Assembly: GCA_947252645.1 (NCBI GenBank)
Contig: CAMXWF010000002.1
Span: 138,577-202,576, forward strand
Direction of reading: 5' to 3'
DNA from: an uncultured Bacteroidia bacterium
Lineage (GTDB): Bacteria; Bacteroidota; Bacteroidia; Bacteroidales; CAJPTX01
DNA: 64,000 nt
Every line of letters begins with the position of its first letter. Position 1 is the first letter of the stretch. Below, in pieces: positions 53,010 to 62,900 of this stretch. The notes beneath the pieces were generated by a model. It searched no databases. It was not told where the DNA came from and was given only the letters and a program-made list of their open reading frames with translations. The translations under genes and the position numbers were made by a program.

Positions 53010-54149
53010 ATGCAGCAGGGTCAGATGGAGACATCAACAGAGCGAGCTTCGGCCAACGATCAGGATATTCAGGAAGCGCCTCCTCGGGGACTCAAGGTAT
53101 ACAAGGCGATTTTTCCCGTTCTGATTGGGCTGGCGGTAGTGGTGTACCTGTTCCTCCGGGAGGTGAATCCGGAGGCGTTGCGGGGGGTTTCTTGGCGCGA
53201 GGGGGCAGTTTTTTGGCTTCTTTTGGCCTTGCTCCTTATGGCCTGCCGCGACTTGGGTTACATCTGGCGTTTGCGGATTCTTGCGGAGGGGCGGCTGGGC
53301 TTTTGGCCCGCCTTTCGGGCCATCATGCTCTGGGAGTTCACCTCTGCGGTGACGCCCTCGGCGGTGGGAGGCACGAGCGTGGCCATTCTTTTTGTGCATA
53401 AGGAGGGGCTGAGCGTAGGGCGGAGTTCGGCGGTGGTGATGGCTACCAGCTTTCTCGATGAGTTCTACTTTCTCATCATGTTTCCCCTGTTGGTTTTGCT
53501 GGTGGGTTCAGATGTGCTTTTTGGCTTTCATGGTGAGCCCGTGAGCTGGACCAATGGATTGTTGTGGTTGGCCATAGTGGGCTACGCCATTAAGTTTGCC
53601 TACGTGTGCGTGCTGTCGTATGGTTTTTTTGTGAACCCCCGTGGGCTCAAATGGCTGTTGATGAAGTTATTCCGTATTCGCTTTTTGCGACGCTGGAAAT
53701 ATGGGGCCAATCAGGCGGGTACCGAGATCATCACCGCCTCAAGGGAGTTTCGTGCGAAGCCGTTTCGTTTCTGGTTCAAGGCGTTTGTGGCCACGTTTGT
53801 GTCGTGGACGGCGCGCTACTGGGTGGCCAACGCCCTCATGTTGGCCTTTTTTCTGGTGCATGGTCACTTTGTCATATTTGCGCGGCAGCTGGTGATGTGG
53901 ATCATGATGCTTGTGATGCCGACACCGGGTGGCAGCGGCTTTGCGGAGTACATATTCACGAGGTTTTTGTCGGACTACATCAATGTGCCGGTGGCGTCGG
54001 TGGGTACAGTGGCCATCGTTTTGGCTTTTCTTTGGCGTTTGGCCACATACTATCCTTACTTGCTCATAGGTGTGTTCATATTGCCTAAGTGGCTCAGGAA
54101 GCATTTCAACGTATCGAAGAAAAAGGATCAACCAGCGGCCCAAGCCTAG
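53010..54149 (+). CDS. UPF0104 flippase-like membrane protein (LPG synthase TM family)
   Basis: This 379-residue protein has about eight membrane helices and matches the YbhN/UPF0104 family, related to the membrane part of lysylphosphatidylglycerol synthase. Diagnostic segments are FTSAVTPSAVGGTSVAILFV and MPTPGGSGFAEYIF. Such proteins are thought to move lipids across the inner membrane; the substrate here is unknown. The frame is open upstream through tRNA-Leu, so I placed the start at ATG 53010 (53025 is also possible). The tail is basic (KKKDQPAAQA). The helicase gene follows after 23 nt. Confidence 0.85.
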   Translation: MQQGQMETSTERASANDQDIQEAPPRGLKVYKAIFPVLIGLAVVVYLFLREVNPEALRGVSWREGAVFWLLLALLLMACRDLGYIWRLRILAEGRLGFWPAFRAIMLWEFTSAVTPSAVGGTSVAILFVHKEGLSVGRSSAVVMATSFLDEFYFLIMFPLLVLLVGSDVLFGFHGEPVSWTNGLLWLAIVGYAIKFAYVCVLSYGFFVNPRGLKWLLMKLFRIRFLRRWKYGANQAGTEIITASREFRAKPFRFWFKAFVATFVSWTARYWVANALMLAFFLVHGHFVIFARQLVMWIMMLVMPTPGGSGFAEYIFTRFLSDYINVPVASVGTVAIVLAFLWRLATYYPYLLIGVFILPKWLRKHFNVSKKKDQPAAQA

Positions 54150-54172
54150 AGGGCGCGTAAGGTGGTAGAGTG

Positions 54173-55957
54173 ATGGAGTTTGAAGAGTTTGGATTTGGTT
54201 CCTCCGTCATGGAGGGTTTGGGGATGATGGGGTATTCGCACCCCACGCCGATACAGGAGCAGGCAATTCCCCTGATAATGCAGGGGCGCGATGTGCTGGG
54301 TTGCGCGCAGACTGGCACGGGCAAGACGGCAGCCTATGTGCTGCCGTTGGTGGATCGTCTGGAGCGGGAGGGCGCGCATCATGGGGGCAATCGGTGCTTG
54401 ATCATAGCACCTACGCGGGAGCTGGCTCTCCAAATAGATCAGCAGATCGAGGGTTTCGCCTACTACACGGGTGTTTCCTCCATAGCGGTTTACGGCGGGC
54501 GGGATAGGGTTCGCTGGAGTGAGCAGAGCGAGGCGGTGCGCGGCGGTGCGGATATTTTGGTGGCTACGCCGGGACGTTTGCTGCAGTTTGTGGAGCTTGG
54601 TATCACGAGCCTGGACCAGGTGGAGTACTTGGTTCTAGACGAGGCCGACCGGATGCTGGACATGGGGTTTATTCCCGACATTCGGCGCATCACGTCGATG
54701 CTGCAGAAGCGGAAGCAGACGCTTCTTTTCTCGGCGACGATGCCTTCGGAGGTGCGTGCGCTGGCCAACGACTTTCTGCACGAGCCCGCAGAGATCATTC
54801 TTTCGCTGAGCAAGCCGGCGGAGGGTATCGAGCAGCGTAAGCTGCCGATTGCGGAGCGGGCGAAGGTTGATTTTCTGGTGCGCTACTTTGCGCATGAGGC
54901 GGAGGTCAAGAGCTGTATTATTTTTGCGGAGCGGAAGATTTCGGTGGCGAATTTGGCGTCCCGTCTTGCGCAGGCAGGTCTATCAGTGGCGCCCATGCAC
55001 TCGGATCTCACGCAGGAGGAGCGCCAGGCCACCCTGGATAGGTTCAAGGCGCGCCAGGTGCGGATTTTGGTGGCGACCGATGTGGTGGCACGTGGCATCG
55101 ACATTGAGGACATAGACCTCATTATCAATTATAACGTTCCCCACGACGCGGAGTCGTACGTTCACCGCATAGGTCGTACGGCGCGTGCGGCTAGTAAGGG
55201 GAGTGCGTTGACCCTTGTGTCGACGAGGGAGAATGCAGATATGGCTGAGGTGGAGAAGTTTCTTGGCTATGGTCTTTCCGTCTACAGCTCGGAGATAGTG
55301 CGTGCGACCGATGCGCCCGAGTCGGAGGAAGCGGTAGCGCCCCGTGGCCGTGGGCGTAGGCCTTCTCAGGGCGGCCAGCGTCAAGGGGGGAATCGCGGGG
55401 GTACCCGAGGTGCAGGTAATCAGTCTGGCAGGAAGCCACGCGGAGCGCGGGGTCAGCAAGGAGGCCCTGAGCAGCAGGATTCTTCCTCGGGCAACCAACC
55501 AAGGCAGGGGGTGGATCGTCGGCGGAGTGCGACTCCAGGGCAACGTCCCCAGGGTGCGCGCGGAGTGAGGTCTTCGGGGCGTTCTCAGCCGCAGGGTCGT
55601 GCTGATGCTGGTCAGCAGCCCGAGGGAGAGGCTGTGCGTGGCCAAGGTGGGCATCGCCAGGCTCGGCAGGGGGCTCAGAGTTCAGCTAGCCCCCAGCGTG
55701 AGCAGAGCCCAGCGCGGCGTGGTGGCCAGCCTCGCGGGGGAACGCAACCCCAGAATAGGCCGCCGCGTCCCCGAGGCAAGGGGCAGCAGGGGGAGCGCAT
55801 GTCGAGCGCTCGGCCACCCCGGCCCGCATCCCGCTCTGCCCAGCCTGTAGAGCATGGGTCGGTGCGTCCCCCGCAGACGCAGCCAACCCCGACAAAGGGG
55901 CTCAGGGGGTGGCTCTCTCGGATTTTTAGGAAGGGCGAGGGCAATGCTGCGCGCTGA
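54173..55957 (+). CDS. DEAD-box RNA helicase with long basic tail
   Basis: This 594-residue protein is RhlE-like. Motifs: Q motif GYSHPTPIQEQAIP, I AQTGTGKTAAY, Ia PTRELALQ, II VLDEADRMLDMGF, III SATMP, V ATDVVARGIDIEDI, VI HRIGRTARA. The helicase core ends near residue 385. About 210 residues of Arg/Gly/Gln/Pro-rich, disordered RGG-like sequence follow. It unwinds structured RNA, probably in ribosome assembly or RNA decay. Basic C-terminal tails are usual in Bacteroidetes helicases, but this one is long. ATG 54173 is preceded by an in-frame GTG. Confidence 0.92.
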   Translation: MEFEEFGFGSSVMEGLGMMGYSHPTPIQEQAIPLIMQGRDVLGCAQTGTGKTAAYVLPLVDRLEREGAHHGGNRCLIIAPTRELALQIDQQIEGFAYYTGVSSIAVYGGRDRVRWSEQSEAVRGGADILVATPGRLLQFVELGITSLDQVEYLVLDEADRMLDMGFIPDIRRITSMLQKRKQTLLFSATMPSEVRALANDFLHEPAEIILSLSKPAEGIEQRKLPIAERAKVDFLVRYFAHEAEVKSCIIFAERKISVANLASRLAQAGLSVAPMHSDLTQEERQATLDRFKARQVRILVATDVVARGIDIEDIDLIINYNVPHDAESYVHRIGRTARAASKGSALTLVSTRENADMAEVEKFLGYGLSVYSSEIVRATDAPESEEAVAPRGRGRRPSQGGQRQGGNRGGTRGAGNQSGRKPRGARGQQGGPEQQDSSSGNQPRQGVDRRRSATPGQRPQGARGVRSSGRSQPQGRADAGQQPEGEAVRGQGGHRQARQGAQSSASPQREQSPARRGGQPRGGTQPQNRPPRPRGKGQQGERMSSARPPRPASRSAQPVEHGSVRPPQTQPTPTKGLRGWLSRIFRKGEGNAAR

Positions 55958-55992
55958 GGCGCAGCCGAACGGACAGATAAGGAAAACAATAG

Positions 55993-56000
55993 TACCTTTG
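55993..56000 (+). promoter_or_regulatory. -7 box of DUF3276 gene
   Basis: TACCTTTG 40 nt before the start is an exact match to the Bacteroidetes -7 consensus; the -33 box is not evident. Confidence 0.5.
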
Positions 56001-56040
56001 TCCCGTTGCCTAGGCACAAAGGATTAGGAGGAGCAGCGCG

Positions 56041-56361
56041 ATGGTATTGGAAGGTGGAGAGCATATGGGCTACGAGGGCAGGGACGAGCGAACGGACATC
56101 CACTCGACGGCTGTACGGGCAGGGAAGCGTACGTATTTTTTTGATGTAAAGGCTACGCGCAACGATGATTACTACATTACGATCACGGAGAGCAAGCGCA
56201 AGCCAGGGGAAGAGTCGGTGTTTGAGAAGCACAAGATCTTCTTGTACCGGGAGGACTTCAAGAATTTTGGCCAGGGGCTCCAAGAGGCCATAGACTACAT
56301 AGTGGAGCACAAGGGGGAGGTGGTTCCTCGTCCCGAGGACGAGGAGCTTCCCCAGGATTAG
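56041..56361 (+). CDS. DUF3276 PUR-alpha-like nucleic-acid-binding protein
   Basis: This 106-residue protein resembles DUF3276, the Bacteroidetes PUR-alpha-like single-domain proteins with a strand-helix fold. The core reads KRTYFFDVKATRNDDYYITITESKRK, then KHKIFLYREDFKNFGQGLQEAIDYI. Such proteins bind single-stranded DNA or RNA. ATG 56041 is used; a later Met nine codons on is possible. The tail is acidic (RPEDEELPQD). It has its own promoter. Confidence 0.9.
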   Translation: MVLEGGEHMGYEGRDERTDIHSTAVRAGKRTYFFDVKATRNDDYYITITESKRKPGEESVFEKHKIFLYREDFKNFGQGLQEAIDYIVEHKGEVVPRPEDEELPQD

Positions 56362-56969
56362 CTCTAGGAGGGGTGGTTTTTCTGGCCATGACGATGTGGT
56401 TGGCCAGTGGGCGTGTGGCATCTGGGGAGTAGGAGTGGCAGGAGGAGACTCCTGTGGCTTTGGGCGTGCTTTGGACGGATGCCCGGGGAGAGGGATAGCT
56501 TCTGCTAGTTTGGGGGATTTGCCCCTGCTAGTGCGTTTTCTCCCCGTGCCACAGCCATGGTGGAAGGGGGCTCAATGTTTCTCCCTGCTCGGTACGCTGG
56601 CGGGGCGATTTCGGGTCTTGGACTTTGCGTGTAGCCGGTGTGTGGATGCCTTGCATTGGCCCCACCCTAGGGCTTTTGGGCTTTGTTTCCTGGATGCGCT
56701 GAGGTTGAGAGTTTGGTACCCAAGATGCGTCTAGCCGGCTACACCCCTTGGGGGCAGGGAGTGGGGAAAGTTTTTCGTGGGCGTAGAGGGCTGTGCGAGG
56801 AAGAGGAATTGCCTAGATGCGTTCGTGCGTCAGGAGCCTTTCGGCAGAGTTTTGCCTAGGGGTTATGAAACAGAATTTGGAGCTTGTACGTATACCTTCG
56901 GAGTAAGCTGTGGAGCAGGTACAAGGGCGTAGCAGCTGGATGTAGAGAAGAGACAAACAGATAGGAGCG
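56362..56969. other. Intergenic gap (608 nt)
   Basis: No supported gene lies here. There is a 7-bp hairpin soon after the DUF3276 stop (CTGGCCA 56382-56388, TGGCCAG 56401-56407). A distant 10-bp inverted repeat is formed by GTGTAGCCGG (56629-56638) and CCGGCTACAC (56735-56744). I could not place a convincing promoter for the giant gene downstream. Confidence 0.5.
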
Positions 56970-59900
56970 ATGACGATGGTCGAGAATTTGTGGTTTAGGC
57001 GGGGTTGCAGGGAGGTGTGGTTGATGCTACTACTATGGGCAGTGGGAGCCCTTGGAGCAGCATGGGGCCAAAGTCAGTCGGACGCTAAGGGTGTCTATTG
57101 GCCCGGCAACACTGTAGACCTGTCATCGGGAGCATCATCGGGCGCAGAGGTTTACTACAGGGAGAATTTTGAGGGTTCTTCCAATATTAATTTTGCTGCA
57201 CTTCCCAATGAGGTTTGGTCAACTGATTATATCCCAACGAAAGCTCTCTTTGATAAGCTGAAGGGCACGCCGTGGGGTTGGGGACGGCAAGAATCACAGA
57301 CTGGTCTTGTGAGACCGCAACACTTGGGGAAAGGATATGTAGAGAGCTATATGAGTGCTCCGTCAGGCGTTTTGTGTATGCCCGTAGAAAAGTTGGGGAC
57401 GGATAGGGGGAATGGGGCTTCGATCGTCGTGATGCCCAGTATGGATTTTTCGAAGGCGCCGTTGAGCATGCCCATATACTTCTCGATGGACGTGAACTAT
57501 GCCTTTTTCTTGAAGGAGGATTATAAAAAGGACCACAGTGCCCCCTACTTCTATGGTGATGAAGCCCTAGAAGATGCGATTGTTAGGCCCGAGGTGCGAG
57601 AGCGTGTGGCGCTGGTGCTGTGGTATTTTCGCGAGGGCGTGGATAGTGAGTGGCAGCGTGTGTCGGCGCAGCCCTTCCCCCTCTATCCGAAGGGCTTGGT
57701 GGCTGGCGAAGCGCGCTTGACGTGGACACTGCTAGCGGTTCAGGGCCACAGCAAAGTGCGGTTTGCCATCCAGCTTCCAGCTTCGTTCCCGGAGGAGCAT
57801 AAATTCAAGAACACTACATACGACCTTTACACGGTTCGTGAGGGTATGGTCTCCACATATAAGGTGATGAATCAAAAGTCTCGTCGCACGGTACTTCGCG
57901 ATATCTACCTGGACAACATCATGATAGTGGGAGGCCAGGATATGGTTGCCGTGAGCTATACCACGGGGCTTACGAGCTATCAGCAAACGTTTTCTAGTGC
58001 GAAGCCCTACTACGGTAGACTGGAGTACCAGGGGCCCGATGGGAAGTGGTACTACTGCCAGAAGAATGCGAATGGCACCAGCGTGCCAGCAGATGATGGT
58101 TCGTACATGCGGATGCTGCTGCCGAAGGGTAGCTTGATCCCGGCGGTGCGTTGGTCAGCTTGGGATGGGAAGCAGTTTGTGGTGGGCAAGAGGAAGTGCT
58201 ACGGCAATGGTTTAGGTGTGACCTCAAAGCAGATAAAGGAGTTCATAGGCTGGGCGCCCGATGGGCAGATGTCCACTACCCGAGCGCCCCAGGTGGCCGG
58301 GGGAGCAGTGAGTTACTACGCGTCGATGCACAAATCCGTAAGTGTGGGCCTTAAGTTCAAGGTGCAGGATGGCACGAAGGAAGGTTTAGCGGACGCGGTG
58401 GTGCGGCAGCAGGAGGTTGGAGCTTCAGCTGCTGGTTGGACGCTTCAGACAAGCAGTTCTGGCCTTACTGGGGAACAGAAACTTGGCCGTCCTGACCAAT
58501 TCCCCATTACCTACGCCTACACGGTGAGCAAGGATGGCTACGCCACGGTGCAAGGGACGTTTGTGCTAGGTGCAGATGGTAGCATCAAGCGCGGGATGGG
58601 TAGAGGTCGGGTTGAGCCGGATGGTTCAGGGTACACAATTACGGAGGAGTTGGTCAAGGTGCAGCCTACGCAGGTCTATACCTCGGAGGCGGGTACGGGC
58701 AATCGTCGGGCTGTGCCCGGTGTGCGACTGACGGTGGTGGGGAAGCAGCCAGATGGGACGACCTTTATCACCCTTAGTCAGACGAGTAGTCAGCAGGGCT
58801 TCGCGTCGTTTGGGTTGGCTAGCAAGTCGGAAGGTTTTTGGTACGAGATAACAGCCGAGCACCCTGACTACGAGCGTCTAGTCCAGCGGATAGAGAAGGA
58901 TGAGGTGGGTCGGGTTGACCGTCCGATTTACCTGCAGCTTAAGGCGTTATCGGATTACACCATTCGGGTGAGAGAGGCGGGCATAGGGAAGCAGCCAGTG
59001 CCCAACGCCAGCCTCACGGTGGATGATCCCGGGGAGGCGTTGAAAGTTACCAACGGCACGGTGTCGCTTAAGCTGCCGGAGGGTCAGCATAGCTATTGGC
59101 TCGTGGCGCCAGGCTACATCGCTACGAACGGGCAGCTCAGCATAGCGCGGGGTCAAAAAGAGTACACACTCTACATGAAGAAGGAGCCCGAAGCGGGGGA
59201 AGGGAGGCTTAAGGTTGAGTTGATGCTTAAGCAGCTACAGGGTAAAAATTTTGCCGAATTTAAAAAAGAAGGTGAGGAGAATTATCAAAGCCCTGTGCAT
59301 GCAGTGTTGAGGAATCGGCATACCGGGGAAGAGTCGACGATCGATTGGGTTTTGCCGAATTTGCCCAAGTATTATTGGCGTAATAACTATTCGGAAGAAA
59401 AGGATCTTGGTGTCTTCCCCTATGGTGAGTATACGCTAGAGGTTTACCAGCAGCCAAATAACGCTGATGATCAGCAGGCGAATATGAATCGGGCCTTTTC
59501 AGGGAAGGCGTTTTCGTTTGGTCCTGGACCTGAGAGTGTAAAGGTTTATGTTCCCCATACCAATCAGGATCTCCGCGAAGATAATATTGAAGGGGTGCAG
59601 CGCCCCGTGGCGCGTGTGCGATTTACACCTGCGGCCCAGTGGAGTTCACTAGGAGATTGCCAGATTAGGCTTTTGAGTGATGCGGTTTGGGGCAGCGAGC
59701 TGTCGGGAGTTACTTGGCGCTTAGGTGACTACGATAAGAGAGTTTCCAACCGCCTTGACGGGGTAAAAGGCTATATGTTCCCGCAGGGGGAATACCAGCT
59801 GGTGCGCATGTCGAGCCGTGGGGGCTGCCGCGATACCATAAATTTTTCGAATAAAGGCGGGAGTGTAGAAGTTAAAGCCGACAATTCGAGTTGTGGTGAC

Positions 59901-62900
59901 AAGCATCTTCGTGTGAAGGTGCAGTCTGGAAGCGCTCCTCTAGCTGGGGTCGTGGTGGTGGCTGACCGAGGAAAAGGGTATGGCAAGGTGATCTCTTCCC
60001 CGACCACGCAGGATGGGCTGACCACGTTGAAGCTTATTGCTGGGACGTATTCGCTAGTGGCGATGAAGGCGGGTTACCTTCCTGCTGTTTTGTCGGGAGT
60101 TGATTTGTCGAGCGCGCAAGCTGCGTCAAGGGAAATGAGTATGGAATTGCTTAGACTTTCGCTTAGTCCGGCACTCTTCCTGCAGAAGGAGTCTACTACA
60201 GTGCGCTTCACCACGAACTGGACAGCGTCTGTAGGGGAATTCTCGCCCAAGTATACTATAGGTCTTTACCGTGAGCCAGGTGCAACAAAGCCGGTGGATT
60301 CGGTAGAGGTTACCAGTATTCCGCCCAATGGGGAAGTACAATGTGAGTTCACGCCGCAGAACGCCCCAGAGGGTAAGTACTGGTTGCGGGTAAGCGTGCG
60401 GACAGCCCGTCCGAGTCAGAAGTTTGATCCTGCGGGCAACAAGGAGAAGTCGTCCTCGCAGGTATACGCCAGTGAGGAGTTGCCCGCCTACGTGTTTGCT
60501 GACGGTTCGGAGCCGAAGCTGAGTGTGGTTCCAGAGAAAAAGACCATCCCGTTGACTCCAGCGAATGCATCGGTGAATTGGGATGAGCCCTTTGTGGTCG
60601 AGGGGAGCGGGGCTTCGGGTAATTTGAGCGGTAAGGATTGGGTGAGTGCGCTGTGGGCGGATGGCGACTTGCAGAAGGTATACCGCTACACGTGGCAAGG
60701 GGATGGAGGGCTACAGCTAGCTAACAACGTGGCTCGTACCCCTAGGCAATTCGTGAAAGGCACGGTAGAAGGGGGGTCCTACACGCTCAAAGTTGAGCTG
60801 GAGGGGCGTACTGGAACGGAGGAATGCTCCTTGCCATCGAAGGGGACCTATTGGAGTGAGGCCTCGGTGACTGTGGTGAAGCAGAGTCTAAGTGTCAGTC
60901 CATTCTACCTGGTAGCAGGGGAGAAGAAGTCGATTAAGAATAACATAGAGTTTAAGAGTTCTGATGGAAGTTCCCTTGGGCATGAGCAGTTGAGCTGGCA
61001 GGTGCTGGGGACGGAGCAGAAGTTCGATGGTGCCGCGGCACCACAACCCAATGCAGCCGAGGAGATCGAGCTGAAAGAGGCGGGGGTCTATACGCTGCGG
61101 GTGCAAGCAGGCGGCTTGGAGGTGGAGCGGAAGTTTGTGGTGTTTCCTGCGGAAGGGTTGCAGGTGAAAATTTCCCCCAATCCGGCAGGAGTGTTGGTGT
61201 GCGATGACGAGCGGACTTTCCAGCAAGTAACGGTGCGTATAGCAGGCACGGATCCGAAGACCAATAGTCTGCTGGAACAGCTACTCCAAGACCACGAGGT
61301 ACGGAAGGAATATAGTTGGGCGTGGGGCTTTGGTACAGGAGAGTCGTCAGTGACCTATATCGGGAAGCCGACTGAGGTAGAGGCGACAGTCAAGAGCACA
61401 AGTAAAACAAAGGTTGAAGTTGATCTTGTCGCCACGCTCATGCTCAGGGGGACCAGCGAACCTGTGAAGCTTGGAAATGGAGAGGTTGTTAAGGCGCAAG
61501 GAAAGCTAGAGATACTCGACAAGGTGCCGCAGTTGGGTTTTGAGCCGATGCTGATGCAGGAGGGAGGAAGCGCGTCCGTGGAGTTGCAGTATGGGGTAAA
61601 CACGTGGCTTGGTGGCTCGATAGTGAGTATCGGGGAGGTGAAGGATGCCAAGGGGCTCGACGCTTCAGCTGTGTTCAGATGGGAGCGGGGTAAGTTGCGC
61701 CATGTGGGGGGCGTTAATGCAGTGGGGGGTTATAAGGTAACGTTCAACTATAGCCAGCCGCTCGCAAATCAGGAGTCTAAGACCACGGAAGGGATAGTTT
61801 ATGTGCTCCCCAAGGATTTGTCACAGAGCGATGTGCAAGTGAAGATAGAGGGAGGTAAGGCTACTCCTGCCTCCTATAAGCTGGATGCCGAAGTTGTTAA
61901 GCACTATGAAGCACTAAAAAACCTGGGGCTAGAGAGCCTGGTGCACTATGTGGCTCCAAATGGTGCGTTGCGTGGGAAGATAGGCCCAGAAGAGACAGAG
62001 CCTACCGCTGAGTTTACTGTGCAATCGTCGGAATTCACGGAGAAAGGTATTTTCCGAGATGAGGCGCACGTGCAGTTTGGGAATGTCAAGAGTGTTAGGT
62101 GGACGATAACAGTGGAGGTGAGTGATCCGACCCTCACGAGCTTCACGGTGAGCGGGCCGACCGAGCTGGCGCAGGGCGCCACGGCGGACGTGACCTTTAA
62201 GGTGGAGCCAGCTGGCGCCTTGCTGGATGCGGAATTGGTCAGCCAGACTCCCGCCGCAGGCCTGAGCTATAACAAGGCCACTAAGGCACTGACCGCTGCC
62301 CCCGATGCTGCGCAGGGAGTCCACACGCTGACCTTCAGGGATAGCAAGACGGGCAAGACCGCGGAGTTGACGGTGACGGTGGTAGCGCCGGCCGTGACGA
62401 GCTTCACGGTGACAGGCCCCCGGCAGCTCGCCCCGAACAGCCAGGGGATGGTGACCTACACGGTGGAGCCCGCGGGTGCCGAGGTAGAGCTCGAGCTGGT
62501 GGGTACGAACCCAGGCCTGAGCTACGACAAGAGTACCCGGATGCTGGCCGCGGCCCCCGATGCCGCGCAGGGAGTCCACACGCTGACCTTCAGGGATAGC
62601 AAGACGGGCAAGACCGCGGAGTTGACGGTGACGGTGGTAGCGCCGGCCGTGACGAGCTTCACGGTGACAGGCCCCCGGCAGCTCGCCCCGAACAGCCAGG
62701 GGATGGTGACCTACACGGTGGAGCCCGCGGGTGCCGAGGTAGAGCTCGAGCTGGTGGGTACGAACCCAGGCCTGAGCTACGACAAGAGTACCCGGATGCT
62801 GGCCGCGGCCCCCGATGCCGCGCAGGGAGTCCACACGCTGACCTTCAGGGATAGCAAGACGGGCAAGACCGCGGATCTGACGGTGACGGTGGTAGCGCCG

